From Onishia taeanensis (GTDB lineage: Bacteria > Pseudomonadota > Gammaproteobacteria > Pseudomonadales > Halomonadaceae): a stretch of DNA of 64,000 nt. The notes under the pieces are model-generated. The model ran no database searches, was not told the DNA's origin, and saw only the letters and a list, made by a program, of their open reading frames with translations. This document shows positions 1-8,513 of the stretch, one piece after another. Every line of letters starts with the position of its first letter. The stretch's first letter is position 1. The position numbers were made by a program, and so were the translations under genes. Where the stretch lies: assembly GCF_900100755.1 (NCBI RefSeq), contig NZ_FNCI01000018.1, positions 1 through 64,000 on the forward strand. The letters run 5' to 3'.

Positions 1-141
1 GGCGAAAGAGCGGAGTTTACGGGGTGTAAATGAGCATCTTGAGCCGATTTTTAACGCCGTATGGGCGAGCGCAGTACTTTTCAGACATTGCCTAGGCAGG
101 ACGTGATACACCGACACAACGAGAGGCAAAGGCGCAACGAT

Positions 142-648
142 ATGCAGAGTCTTCTGGCGATCTCTCGACGGCCATGGCCGATGGGCCTGCCTATACCGTG
201 GCTGACGATGCTGTTGCTACTGACCCTGCTTGGCGGCTGCGCCAGCCCGCAGCTCGCCACCGATGATCGCTCTGCCGGCCTCTCCATCGAGCGGCTGCTG
301 GTGCTCGACCAGGCTCAAGACGCCCTCGGCACGCCCTATCGCTGGGGCGGCGCCTCGACCAACGGGCTCGACTGCTCGGGGCTGGTGCTGGTCAGCTACC
401 AGGCGGCAGGGCTGCAGGTACCGCGCACCGCCAATGCTCAGTACCAGTCTCTACCGCCTATCGAAGCGGCACGCCCGGGAGATCTCCTGTTTTTCGGCCG
501 CGGGAGCCGCGCCAGCCACGTGGGTATCTATGCGGGGAATGGTCAGATGATTCACGCCCCGGGACGCGGGCGACGCGTCACCACTACTTCGCTGGACCTG
601 GATTACTGGCAGAAACGTTTCCTGGGAGCCGCCGCGCCGGCGCCCTGA
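142..648 (+). CDS. NlpC/P60 family lipoprotein, probable peptidoglycan endopeptidase
   Basis: Family role: cleaves peptide stems of peptidoglycan as a Cys/His hydrolase. Counting from the ATG at 142, residues 13-32 form a hydrophobic signal segment ending in the lipobox LGGC (Cys33), so an outer-membrane lipoprotein is expected. The NlpC/P60 domain follows: the catalytic Cys is in LDCSGL (about residue 78), the His in SHVGIY, and a later His in IHAPG. The frame stays open to an ATG at 61, but that start would put 27 charged residues before the signal peptide, so 142 (or the ATG at 181) is preferred. The length of about 168 aa is normal for Spr/NlpC-type proteins. It stands alone ahead of the peroxiredoxin gene. 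Confidence 0.85.
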   Translation: MQSLLAISRRPWPMGLPIPWLTMLLLLTLLGGCASPQLATDDRSAGLSIERLLVLDQAQDALGTPYRWGGASTNGLDCSGLVLVSYQAAGLQVPRTANAQYQSLPPIEAARPGDLLFFGRGSRASHVGIYAGNGQMIHAPGRGRRVTTTSLDLDYWQKRFLGAAAPAP

Positions 649-780
649 AGACGAGAGGATTATTTTTCACCCTATCCTTATGAGAAATCGGCTTATCGTA
701 GCCCTTGTTTCCCGGCCGCCTCGTCCTGATATAGGAGGGGAGGCAAGATGTGATGATCACAGACTTCCAAGGAGGACAGC

Positions 781-1419
781 ATGGCTCTGCAACTTGGCGA
801 TATCGCTCCGGACTTCACCCAAGACAGCACCGACGGCCCGATCAACTTTCACGAGTGGGCCGGCGATAGCTGGGTGATTCTGTTCTCGCACCCCAAAGAT
901 TTCACCCCGGTCTGCACCACCGAGCTAGGCGAGGTCTCGCGCCTCAAGCCAGAGTTCGACAAGCGCAACACCAAGGCGATTGGCCTGTCGGTCGACCCGC
1001 TTGCTGATCACAAGGCCTGGGTCGGTGACATCCAGGAGACTCAGGGCCAGGCGCTGAACTTCCCGCTGCTGGCCGATGCCGACCGCAAGGTCAGCGACCT
1101 GTACGGCATGATTCACCCCAACGCCAACGACACCCTGACGGTGCGTAGCGTCTTCATCATCGACCCCAACAAGAAGCTGCGCCTGACCCTCACCTACCCG
1201 GCCAGCACCGGGCGCAACTTCGACGAGATCCTCCGGGTCCTCGACAGCCTGCAGCTCACCGACGGCTACAAGGTGGCCACGCCGGTCAACTGGCGCGATG
1301 GCGATGACTGCATCATCGTGCCCGCCATCAGCAATGAAGAAGCCAAGACCTTGTTCCCGCAAGGCTGGGACGAGAAGAAGCCGTACCTGCGCGTGACCAA
1401 GCAGCCCAACAAGGGCTGA
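781..1419 (+). CDS. Peroxiredoxin, 1-Cys (Prx6) type
   Basis: Reduces hydrogen peroxide and organic peroxides in the cytosol. The peroxidatic cysteine is Cys45 in the motif FTPVCTTELG, and the TxxC arrangement and the 212-aa length fit the AhpC/TSA Prx6 subgroup rather than the shorter AhpC. The extended C-terminal domain is present, with a DDCIIVP segment and the ending LRVTKQPNKG. A strong ribosome-binding site, AAGGAGG, lies about 6 bases before the ATG. The gene is monocistronic: a clear terminator follows within about 50 bases and no partner reductase gene is adjacent. The reductant is not indicated by the context. Confidence 0.93.
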   Translation: MALQLGDIAPDFTQDSTDGPINFHEWAGDSWVILFSHPKDFTPVCTTELGEVSRLKPEFDKRNTKAIGLSVDPLADHKAWVGDIQETQGQALNFPLLADADRKVSDLYGMIHPNANDTLTVRSVFIIDPNKKLRLTLTYPASTGRNFDEILRVLDSLQLTDGYKVATPVNWRDGDDCIIVPAISNEEAKTLFPQGWDEKKPYLRVTKQPNKG

Positions 1420-1470
1420 GGCAAGCATCCAGTGCCGCCAGCTCGGCTTGAGCGCTGAGCACCGGCAGCC

Positions 1471-1504
1471 GACCGTCGCCCTTCGGGGCGGCGGTCTTTT
1501 TTTA
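1471..1504 (+). terminator. Rho-independent terminator after the peroxiredoxin gene
   Basis: An 11-bp GC-rich stem with one mismatch and a TTCG tetraloop (arms 1471-1481 and 1486-1496) is followed directly by a run of seven or more T. Confidence 0.9.
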
Positions 1505-1601
1505 TTGATATGGTTATAAGCAAATCGTCCTAGTAGAACTTTCCGAGCCACTGATCCAACCGATATGATCGGCGGCCCCTTACGCCTTCCGGAGATTGCT
1601 C

Positions 1602-2663
1602 ATGTTGCGCTTCACCCGCCGCCTGGGAGCCATGGCCCTGTTGTTGTTCGCCCTGCCCGGCCTGGCCCAAGCAGACACCGCCGATGACGTCACCACCCTT
1701 CAGGTCGGCTATATGCCGATCCTGCCCGTCGCGCAGCTGTTCGTTATGGAAGGCGAAGGCTGGACCGAGGAGGCGGGCCTCGATCTCGAGCTGACCCGTT
1801 TCTCCAGCGGCCCGGCCATGGTTCAGGCGCTGGCGTCCGGCGAGCTGGATGTCATGTACTTCGGTATCGGCCCCGCCATGGTGGCCCGCGCCAACGGCGT
1901 GCCCCTCAAGGTGCTCGCCGCCAGCATCAAGGAACAGATCGGCCTGGTGGCCCGCGGCGACTTCGCCGGTGAGTTCGACAACGCCACCGCCCAGGAAGCC
2001 ATCGCCCACTTCACCGAGACTCAGGGCCGCAAGCCCAAGATCGCCACCTTCCCCAAGGGCTCGGTGCCCGACACCGTGCTGCGCTACTACCTGACCCAGC
2101 AGTTGGGCCTGTCGCTGGATAGCGTGGACATTGTCGCCATGGGCGCCGACCGGGTGCAGCAGGCACTGCTCGCCGGCGCCGTGGATGCCGCCTCGATCCT
2201 CGAGCCGATCCTGACCACCGTCCAGGAGCGCGATGACAGCGCGCGCGTGGTCGCCCGTGGCGGCGACATGCTGCCCAACCAGCCGGGCGCCGTACTGGCC
2301 GCCCGCGAAAGCGTGCTCGCCGATCAGCCCGAGGCCATGCAGCGGCTGATGGCGCTGCATATCCGCGCCACTGACATGCTGGTCAACGACCCCGAGCGCG
2401 CCGCACCCCATGTGCGCGAGTTCGTCGGCAAGCGCCTGGTGCCGCTGTCCACCGTCGAGGCCGCCCTGCGTTCGCCGTCGTCCAACTACCTGAGCGATCC
2501 CCACGCGATCATCGACGCCACCCGCGTGATGCGTGACTTCCAGCTCGACAACGGCACCCTGCGCCAGTCGGTGGATATCGAGGCGCTGTTCGATACCGGC
2601 CTCTATGACGCCGCCAAGGCCGAGCTGGATGAAGGCAACGACGGCGAGGCCAGCGCGCCGTGA
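1602..2663 (+). CDS. NitT/TauT-type ABC transporter substrate-binding protein
   Basis: Periplasmic binding protein of an importer in the nitrate/sulfonate/taurine (SsuA/TauA-like) class. A cleavable signal peptide occupies about residues 1-24, ending LAQAD. The mature N-terminus has the typical GYMPI...AQLFVMEGEGW segment and the ELDVMYFGIGPAM segment that lines the ligand cleft in this family. The ATG at 1602 is preferred over an in-frame TTG at 1596 because GGAG lies about 7 bases upstream. The stop overlaps the permease start (GTGA). The substrate cannot be read from the sequence; sulfonates, nitrate and thiamine-precursor-like ligands all occur in this family. Confidence 0.85.
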   Translation: MLRFTRRLGAMALLLFALPGLAQADTADDVTTLQVGYMPILPVAQLFVMEGEGWTEEAGLDLELTRFSSGPAMVQALASGELDVMYFGIGPAMVARANGVPLKVLAASIKEQIGLVARGDFAGEFDNATAQEAIAHFTETQGRKPKIATFPKGSVPDTVLRYYLTQQLGLSLDSVDIVAMGADRVQQALLAGAVDAASILEPILTTVQERDDSARVVARGGDMLPNQPGAVLAARESVLADQPEAMQRLMALHIRATDMLVNDPERAAPHVREFVGKRLVPLSTVEAALRSPSSNYLSDPHAIIDATRVMRDFQLDNGTLRQSVDIEALFDTGLYDAAKAELDEGNDGEASAP

Positions 2664-3421
2664 GTCGCCTGTCTCGCCCCCGCCGCCTATCGATCAGCGC
2701 CCTGGGGCTTGCCGGCTTCATCGCCCTGTGGGAGGCGAGCCTGCGTGCCGGCTTGCTACCAGGCAACCTGGTGCCGCTGCCGTCGACCATCCCCGGCGTC
2801 TTCTGGGCCGAGATCGCCGACGGCATCTGGTTCGAGGTGGTGCGCTCCAGCCTGTCGCACTACGCCGTGGGCGTGGCGATCGGCTCGCTGCTCGGCATCA
2901 CGGTCGGCGTCGGCGCCGCCCTGGTGCCGACCTTCAACGCCCTGCACGCCTGGCTCGCCCGGCTGCTGCGGCCGATTCCGCCGCTGGCATGGATTCCGTT
3001 CGCCATCATCTGGTTCGGCGTCAATCCCACCGCGGCGGCCTTCATCATCAGCATCGGCGTGTTCTGGATCAATTACTTCACCAGCTACAGCGCGGTGCGC
3101 GCCGTGGACCCGGGCTATGACGAGGTCGCCATCGCCTTCGGCCAGCAGCGCTTCGTCGATCGCCTGGCCAAGGTCAGCCTGCCGGCGGCGGCGCCGGGCA
3201 TCCTCGGCGGCCTGCGCGCCGGCCTCGGCCAGGGCTGGATGACCGTGGTCGCCGCCGAGCTGTTCGGCATTCCCGGGATCGGTCAGCGCATGATGGAGGC
3301 CTCGGGCCTGCTGGCTACCGATATCGTGGTGGTCTACATGCTGACCATCGCCGGACTCTATGCGCTGTTCGATGCGCTGTTCATGGTCGTGCAACGGAGG
3401 ATGCTGCGGTGGCAACCCTGA
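2660..3421 (+). CDS. NitT/TauT-type ABC transporter permease
   Basis: Inner-membrane subunit of the importer, about 253 aa with six predicted hydrophobic segments. The cytoplasmic EAA-like loop lies around residues 160-190 (segment DEVAIAFGQ through SLPAAAPGILGG). It starts with GTG inside the stop of the binding-protein gene, so the two are translationally coupled. Its own end overlaps the ATPase start by 13 bases. It belongs with the SsuC/TauC permeases. The overlapping three-gene layout argues for one complex with the genes on either side. Confidence 0.88.
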   Translation: MSRLSRPRRLSISALGLAGFIALWEASLRAGLLPGNLVPLPSTIPGVFWAEIADGIWFEVVRSSLSHYAVGVAIGSLLGITVGVGAALVPTFNALHAWLARLLRPIPPLAWIPFAIIWFGVNPTAAAFIISIGVFWINYFTSYSAVRAVDPGYDEVAIAFGQQRFVDRLAKVSLPAAAPGILGGLRAGLGQGWMTVVAAELFGIPGIGQRMMEASGLLATDIVVVYMLTIAGLYALFDALFMVVQRRMLRWQP

Positions 3422-4212
3422 GCGATACTCCCCCTCAAGATGATGCGCCCACGGCGGTGCTGCGCGCCAAGGGCGTCAGCCTTGGCTTTAGCGGCACCAC
3501 CATCCTGCAAGGCGTCGATCTCGACGTGCAGCCCCGTGAGTTCGTCGCCGTGGTCGGCGCCTCCGGGGTCGGCAAATCGACCCTCCTGCGCGCGCTGGCC
3601 GGGCTGATCAGTCCCCGCAAAGGAAAGGTCGAGATCCCCGCCGGCAACAGCCCCGACACCCGCGCCTGGTCGATGGTCTTCCAGGCCCCGCGGCTGTTTC
3701 CCTGGCGCCGGGTGCGGGCCAACGTCGAACTGGGCCTCGAGGGCCTGTCGCTATCCAAAGCCCAGCGGCGCGAGCGCGCCCTGGAGCCGCTGGCGCTGGT
3801 CGGCCTCGATGAATACGCCGAGCGCTGGCCGCACACCCTGTCCGGCGGCCAGCAGCAGCGGGTCGGCATCGCCCGGGCATTGGCCGTGCGGCCGCGGGTG
3901 CTGTTCATGGACGAGCCCTTCTCGGCGCTGGATGCCATCACCCGGCGCCGCCTGCAAAACGAGCTCGTCGACCTGCGGCGGCGCAGTGACGCCGCCATCG
4001 TCTTCGTCACCCACGATATCGAGGAAGCCGTGCTGCTGGCCGACCGGGTGCTGGTGCTAGGCGGTGGCACGGACGACGCCCCCGCCGGCATGCGCGATGT
4101 GATCGAGGTGGCCCTTCCCCAGGAGGAGCGCCGCGAGCAGGCCGGCTTCACCGAGTGCGTGCAGCGCATCGAAGGCTTGATCGGCACCTCGGCGGCCGAC
4201 GACGCGCCCTGA
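3409..4212 (+). CDS. NitT/TauT-type ABC transporter ATPase
   Basis: Nucleotide-binding subunit that drives the importer. Walker A is GASGVGKS, the Q-loop is VFQAPRLFPW, the signature is LSGGQQQR, Walker B is VLFMDEP, and the switch His is in FVTHD. The LFPW segment after the Q-loop is typical of the SsuB/TauB/NrtD group. The start is a GTG overlapping the permease gene, preceded by a CGGAGG ribosome-binding site. About 267 aa. A hairpin follows the gene. Confidence 0.92.
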   Translation: MATLSDTPPQDDAPTAVLRAKGVSLGFSGTTILQGVDLDVQPREFVAVVGASGVGKSTLLRALAGLISPRKGKVEIPAGNSPDTRAWSMVFQAPRLFPWRRVRANVELGLEGLSLSKAQRRERALEPLALVGLDEYAERWPHTLSGGQQQRVGIARALAVRPRVLFMDEPFSALDAITRRRLQNELVDLRRRSDAAIVFVTHDIEEAVLLADRVLVLGGGTDDAPAGMRDVIEVALPQEERREQAGFTECVQRIEGLIGTSAADDAP

Positions 4213-4230
4213 TATTCGCCCTCTGAGCAT

Positions 4231-4253
4231 GGGCGGGAGCGAACGGCCCGCCC
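4231..4253 (+). terminator. Weak terminator-like hairpin after the ABC operon
   Basis: A 7-bp GC stem (GGGCGGG/CCCGCCC) with a 9-base loop. Only CTTCGTC follows rather than a T run, so termination is uncertain. Confidence 0.35.
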
Positions 4254-4273
4254 CTTCGTCACACCCTTAGCTC

Positions 4274-4308
4274 ACGCCCTAACGTTACGCCCTAACGTTA
4301 CGCCCTAT
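4274..4308. repeat. 13-bp tandem repeat
   Basis: The unit ACGCCCTAACGTT occurs twice in perfect tandem, with a third partial copy. It sits just upstream of the DsrE-like gene. No function is apparent. Confidence 0.8.
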
Positions 4309-4328
4309 ATCACGTCTGGAGCCTCACC

Positions 4329-4631
4329 ATGTCGACCCTTAACGTATTGCTGCATGCCCCCACGCCCGGTTCGCTTGCCAGGGCCCGGCGCAATGCCGTC
4401 AACCTGCTGGCCGCGCGCCCGGACGCCGAGGTGCTGATCGTCGCCAACGGCGGCGGTGTCGCGGCGGCGCTGGAAACGCCCAATGCCGCCACCGACCCGC
4501 TGCTGCGGCTGTGTCGCAACTCGCTGAAGGGCCAGGGGCTCGAGAACCCGGCAGGCATCGCGGAAGTGGATGCGGCAGTGGTCACCCTGGCCGAGCATCA
4601 GGCCGCAGGATGGGGCTATATCCGCTGTTGA
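4329..4631 (+). CDS. DsrE-like small protein
   Basis: A 100-aa cytosolic protein with the alternating beta/alpha pattern of the DsrE/DsrF fold (opening TLNVLLHAP, later VLIVANGGGV). It keeps the family's CxxSLK-type motif, with Cys62 in LCRNSLKGQG, and has a second Cys as the last residue. DsrE relatives carry or sense sulfur on such a cysteine. It starts at an ATG with GGAGC upstream and lies about 115 bases after the NitT/TauT operon. That position allows a link to import of a sulfur compound, but a hairpin separates them, so this is inference only. Confidence 0.7.
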   Translation: MSTLNVLLHAPTPGSLARARRNAVNLLAARPDAEVLIVANGGGVAAALETPNAATDPLLRLCRNSLKGQGLENPAGIAEVDAAVVTLAEHQAAGWGYIRC

Positions 4632-4728
4632 AAATATCCCCACCCATATTCGCATGAAGGTGGCTATCTTAAGCCGGCGTTAATACTCGCCGACCACACT
4701 GTCAGGGAAGCTCATGGAGGCGACCCTG

Positions 4729-5511
4729 ATGTCCTATCCCCCAGCCAGATCCCTGTTCGATGCACCGCTAGAAGGCCGAACCGGCGCCACCTTACCAGGC
4801 ACCCTCTCCGCCCCTCCCTCCGGCGACCTACCCGGCGCGCTTTCCGGCAGCCTGCCCGGTGTGAGCTCGGCCGAACGTTCTTCTGGCCGTTCAGGGTCGC
4901 AGGCTGGGGCGCCGCTCTCCTGGCATATCGCCGAAAACCGCCAACAGCAGTCCGCCCTCGAGACGCTGATCCGGGAACGCTTCGCTTGCGACCACGGCGC
5001 CCACGTCAGCCACTTCCTGCCTCGCCTGCTGGGCCTCTGGCAGGGCGAGCTTCCCCAGGCGGCCGTCGGCGCCCAGTGCGCTGACGATGCGCCCCTGTTT
5101 CTCGAGACCTATCTCGGCACCTCCATCGAACGGGCCCTGGGTGAGTCCTTCGGCCAGCCGGTGGAGCGCGCAAGCATCGTCGAAATCGGCAACCTGGCCT
5201 GCAATCGGCCCGGGCTGCAGCGCGCGCTGATTCTGAACCTGGTCGAGCAGTTGCACGACGAGGGCTATGCCTGGCTGGTCTTCACCGCGACTCCTGCGGT
5301 GCGCAATGGCTTTCGCCGACTGGGGCTTTCCGCTAGCCCCTTGGCGCTGGCCGACCCGGCGCGCCTCTCTGCCCAAAGCCGCGAGGCCTGGGGCAGTTAC
5401 TACGACCTGGTGCCCTGGGTGATGGGCGGCTCGCTGACGCTTGCTTATGCCAACCTCGAGGCCCAGGGGATGTTGCCCAGCCGCCAGCGGGAGGATCGCC
5501 ATGTCCGCTGA
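4729..5511 (+). CDS. Thermostable hemolysin family protein (GNAT-like fold)
   Basis: Matches the 'thermostable hemolysin' family, a name taken from a Vibrio protein. The body from about residue 75 has the family pattern: HFLPRLLGLW, FLETYLG, VEIGNLACN, and LVFTATPAVRNGFRRLGL, which resembles an acyltransferase motif. The first 65 residues are Pro/Gly/Ser-rich, low complexity, and probably disordered. An ATG at 4714 is also possible; 4729 has GGAGG 8 bases upstream. The real biochemical role is unknown and hemolysis should not be assumed. It overlaps the acyl-AMP ligase gene by 11 bases and heads a tight operon. Confidence 0.8.
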   Translation: MSYPPARSLFDAPLEGRTGATLPGTLSAPPSGDLPGALSGSLPGVSSAERSSGRSGSQAGAPLSWHIAENRQQQSALETLIRERFACDHGAHVSHFLPRLLGLWQGELPQAAVGAQCADDAPLFLETYLGTSIERALGESFGQPVERASIVEIGNLACNRPGLQRALILNLVEQLHDEGYAWLVFTATPAVRNGFRRLGLSASPLALADPARLSAQSREAWGSYYDLVPWVMGGSLTLAYANLEAQGMLPSRQREDRHVR

Positions 5512-6997
5512 ACGCAAGCGCTTCCTGGCGGCCGTCGCGAACCATGCCCGGACCTGGCCCGACCGCATCGCCCTGAACGACGGGAAGGCACGGTTGAGCT
5601 ACGCCGAGCTGCTCGCCGAGGTCGACAGGCGTCGTGAACGCTTGGCGGCGCTGGATGCCCGGCGCGTTGGCCTGGCGCTGGATAACGGACTCGACTGGGC
5701 GCTATGGGATCTCGCCCTGCTCTGCGATGAGCGGGTGGCCGTCCCGGTGCCGGGCTTCTTCTCGCCGTCACAGCGCAAGCACCTGGTCGCAAGCGCGGGG
5801 CTGGATAGCTGGATCGGCACTCTTGAGGAGGCGGCCGCCCTCGGCTTCGCCCCGAGCGACGATAGCGCCATCGCCTTCCGAACGGTCAGCCAACCTCCCG
5901 AGCTGCATGCGGGCACCGCCAAGATCACCTTCACCTCCGGCACCAGCGGCGCGCCCAAGGGCGTGTGCCTCGATAACGCGGCCATGCTGCGGGTCGCCGA
6001 GAGCATTGCCAGTCTCGTCGCGCCCCTCGACATCCGGCGCCATCTGGCCATGCTTCCGCTGGCCACCCTGCTCGAGAATATCGGCGGGCTCTATGTGCCG
6101 CTGTGGCTCGGCGCTAGCTGCCATCTTCCGGGGACGGCGACGCTCGGCTGGCAGGGCGCCAGCGGCTTCTGCCCGCGCACCGCGATGTCGGTCATCGAAT
6201 CCGTGAAGCCCCAGAGCCTGATCCTGGTGCCGCAGCTGCTCCAGGCCCTGCTGGCCGCAGCCCCGGAGGCGCCGGAGAGCCTGTCCTTCGTCGCGGCCGG
6301 CGGTGCCCGCCTGGCCCCGGCGCTGCTTGCCCAGGCGGAAGAGCGCGGCTGGCCGGTCTTCGAGGGCTATGGGCTGTCGGAGTGCGCTTCTGTGGTGTGC
6401 CTGAACCGCCCCGGCGAGCCGGCTCATGGCGCCGGCCGCCCGCTGCCCCATGCCAAGGTGCGCCTCTCCGCCGACGGTGACGTCGAAATCAGCGGCGCTA
6501 CCATGCTCGGTTATCTTGGCGAAGCCCCCATCGGCGGCTGGTATTCAAGCGGTGACCTGGGTCGTCTGGTGTCTTACCCAGACGGCGAGCGCTTGCACCT
6601 CGACGGCCGCCGCCGCGAGGTCTTCATTACCGCCTACGGTCGCAACGTCGACCCGCAGTGGGTCGAATCCGAACTCACGCTGCAGCCGATGATCGCCCAG
6701 GCCCTGGTGCATGGCGAAGCGCTGGACCACAACCGGGCGCTGATCGTGCCGCGTGATCCCAGCAGCGACGATGCCAGCCTGGCCGCGGCCATCAGCGCCG
6801 CCAATGCCCGGCTGCCCGACTATGCCCGGGTGCACGCCTGGCGGCGCGCGGCGCCCTTTACGCCCGCCAATGATCAACTCACGGCCAATGGACGCCTGCG
6901 GCGCACGAGCGTATTCGAGGCCTACCGCGACTGGCTGACCGCCGAGGCCGAATCGGCCGCCACCCCTTCTTTCGATACCACAGGAGCCGCCTCATGA
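5501..6997 (+). CDS. AMP-dependent acyl-CoA synthetase/ligase family protein
   Basis: Adenylate-forming enzyme expected to activate a carboxylic acid, probably a fatty acid, with ATP. Visible core motifs are the P-loop FTSGTSGAPKG, GYGLSEC (A5), the YSSGDLG aspartate (A7), and the hinge/C-domain start GRRREVFITAYGRNVDP. At about 498 aa it is near the short end for the family. The ATG at 5501 has GGGAGG upstream and is preferred over an in-frame ATG at 5441. Its stop overlaps the next gene (ATGA). Position between the hemolysin-like and diiron-like genes suggests it loads their common substrate, which is inference. Confidence 0.88.
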   Translation: MSAERKRFLAAVANHARTWPDRIALNDGKARLSYAELLAEVDRRRERLAALDARRVGLALDNGLDWALWDLALLCDERVAVPVPGFFSPSQRKHLVASAGLDSWIGTLEEAAALGFAPSDDSAIAFRTVSQPPELHAGTAKITFTSGTSGAPKGVCLDNAAMLRVAESIASLVAPLDIRRHLAMLPLATLLENIGGLYVPLWLGASCHLPGTATLGWQGASGFCPRTAMSVIESVKPQSLILVPQLLQALLAAAPEAPESLSFVAAGGARLAPALLAQAEERGWPVFEGYGLSECASVVCLNRPGEPAHGAGRPLPHAKVRLSADGDVEISGATMLGYLGEAPIGGWYSSGDLGRLVSYPDGERLHLDGRRREVFITAYGRNVDPQWVESELTLQPMIAQALVHGEALDHNRALIVPRDPSSDDASLAAAISAANARLPDYARVHAWRRAAPFTPANDQLTANGRLRRTSVFEAYRDWLTAEAESAATPSFDTTGAAS

Positions 6998-7686
6998 GCG
7001 CCTACCAACGCCTGCTCGCCGCGACCCAGACCGAACGCGAGGCCATGCTTTCCATCCCGCTACTGCAGCGGGCTCAGCGTGGCGAGGTCAGCCACGCCGA
7101 ATACCTAGCCTTCCTCGGACAGGCCTATCACCACGTGCGCTTCACCGTGCCCCTGATGATGGCTTGCGGCGCCAGGCTGCCCGCCCACAAGGGGTGGCTA
7201 CGCGATGCCCTGGTGGAATACATCGACGAGGAGCATGGCCACGAGAAGTGGATTCTCGATGACATTCGCGTCGCGGGCGGCGACCCCGATGCCGTGGTAG
7301 CGGCCATGCCGGCGCCGGCGACCCGACTAATGGTCGGCCATGTGCGCGACGTGATCACCCACGACAACCCGGTCGGCTTCTTCGGCATGGTGCTGGTATT
7401 GGAAGGCACCAGTACGGCGCTGGCCACCCAGGCCGCCGAGGCCCTGCAGCAGCATCTCGGGCTGCCCAAGGAGGCCTTTCGCTACCTGCTCTCCCACGGC
7501 AGCCTGGATATCGGCCACATGGCCTTCTTTGAGAAGCTCATCGACAGTCTCGACGAGGATGACCTGGCCGCGGTGATCGACACCGCCGCCATGGTCTATC
7601 GCCTGTATGGCGCCATGTTCCGCGGCGTCGAAGCCGCCTGTGGCGGCGGCGATGTCAACCGGGAGCTCGCCGATGCTCTCTGCTAA
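6994..7686 (+). CDS. TenA-like / haem-oxygenase-like diiron protein
   Basis: All-helical 230-aa protein of the TenA/haem-oxygenase-like superfamily. It has ligand candidates in the positions used by diiron oxidases of this fold (such as UndA): the EEHGHE helix near residues 84-89, a Glu in LVLEGTS, and the SHGSLDIGH segment supplying His, Asp and His. This suggests an O2-activating dimetal enzyme rather than the thiaminase or regulator that TenA names imply. It is coupled to the ligase (ATGA overlap), and its 3' end overlaps the SDR gene by 14 bases. The substrate is unknown. Confidence 0.78.
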   Translation: MSAYQRLLAATQTEREAMLSIPLLQRAQRGEVSHAEYLAFLGQAYHHVRFTVPLMMACGARLPAHKGWLRDALVEYIDEEHGHEKWILDDIRVAGGDPDAVVAAMPAPATRLMVGHVRDVITHDNPVGFFGMVLVLEGTSTALATQAAEALQQHLGLPKEAFRYLLSHGSLDIGHMAFFEKLIDSLDEDDLAAVIDTAAMVYRLYGAMFRGVEAACGGGDVNRELADALC

Positions 7687-8503
7687 GTTTCCCTGGTCTC
7701 GCAAGCCCACCCTTGAGGGCGGCTGGCCGGCTCAGCGTATCCTGGTCACCGGCGCCAGCGGCGGCATCGGCCGCGCCCTGGTCAAGGAGCTGGCCGCCAC
7801 CGGCGCCCATGTGCTGGCCAGCGGCCGCAACCATCAGGCCCTGGTCGCACTAGCAGCCGAGAACCCCGAGCACATCAACGTGGAAGCCGCCGACCTGACC
7901 GACGCCGACGACCGCGCGCGTCTGGTCGAGGCAGCGCGGCGTGCCGACTGCAATGTGCTGATCAACGCGGCCGGCATCAATCATGTCGGCCTGTTCGAGA
8001 ACGAGGCCGACGACAGCATCGCCGAGCTGATCAACGTCAACCTGACCGCCACCCTGCAGCTGACTCATCAGCTGTTGCCACAGCTGATGGCGGCCCGCCA
8101 GGGCCAGCTGGTCAATGTCGGCTCGACCTTCGGCGCCATCGGCTATCCGTCCCAGGCCACCTACTGCGCCACCAAGTTCGCGCTGCGCGGCTTTTCCCAG
8201 GCGCTGCGCCGTGAGCTGGCCGATACCCGGGTGCGGGTGCTGTATGTCGCCCCGCGCGCGACCCGCACCGCCATGAACAGCCCCGAGGTGGACGCCATGA
8301 ACGAGGCGCTGGGCACCACCATGGACACCCCCGAACGGGTGGCGAGAGCCGTGCGTCGCGCCATCGAAGGGCAACGCGAGGAGACCCAGGTGGGTTGGCC
8401 GGAAGGCCTCTTCGTGAGGCTCAACGCCATCGTGCCGCGGCTGGTCGATCGCGCCCTGCATCGCCAACTGCCGATCATTCGCCGCTTCGTCGGCAAGCCC
8501 TGA
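7673..8503 (+). CDS. Short-chain dehydrogenase/reductase
   Basis: NAD(P)-dependent classical SDR of about 276 aa. The cofactor motif is TGASGGIG, the structural motif is NAAG, the catalytic Ser is in VGSTFGAIG, and the catalytic pair is YCATK. The chosen ATG at 7673 has GGGAG about 8 bases upstream. The longer frame from 7607 is only read-through of the previous gene. It is the fourth gene of the hemolysin/ligase/diiron train and probably reduces or oxidises the product of that pathway. The substrate is unknown. Confidence 0.87.
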   Translation: MLSAKFPWSRKPTLEGGWPAQRILVTGASGGIGRALVKELAATGAHVLASGRNHQALVALAAENPEHINVEAADLTDADDRARLVEAARRADCNVLINAAGINHVGLFENEADDSIAELINVNLTATLQLTHQLLPQLMAARQGQLVNVGSTFGAIGYPSQATYCATKFALRGFSQALRRELADTRVRVLYVAPRATRTAMNSPEVDAMNEALGTTMDTPERVARAVRRAIEGQREETQVGWPEGLFVRLNAIVPRLVDRALHRQLPIIRRFVGKP

Positions 8504-8513
8504 GGAAGACGCC

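Noticed and set aside
1530-2504. Long minus-strand open frame opposite the ABC binding-protein gene
   Set aside because: Its predicted protein has the His/Gly/Gln-rich composition typical of the antisense of GC-rich genes, whereas the plus-strand frame has a signal peptide and clear family motifs.
4729-5511. Virulence hemolysin
   Set aside because: The family name is historical. The fold looks acyltransferase-like and the neighbours are metabolic.
6994-7686. TenA-type thiaminase or TenA transcriptional regulator
   Set aside because: The protein has diiron-type ligand candidates and no thiamine-metabolism neighbours.
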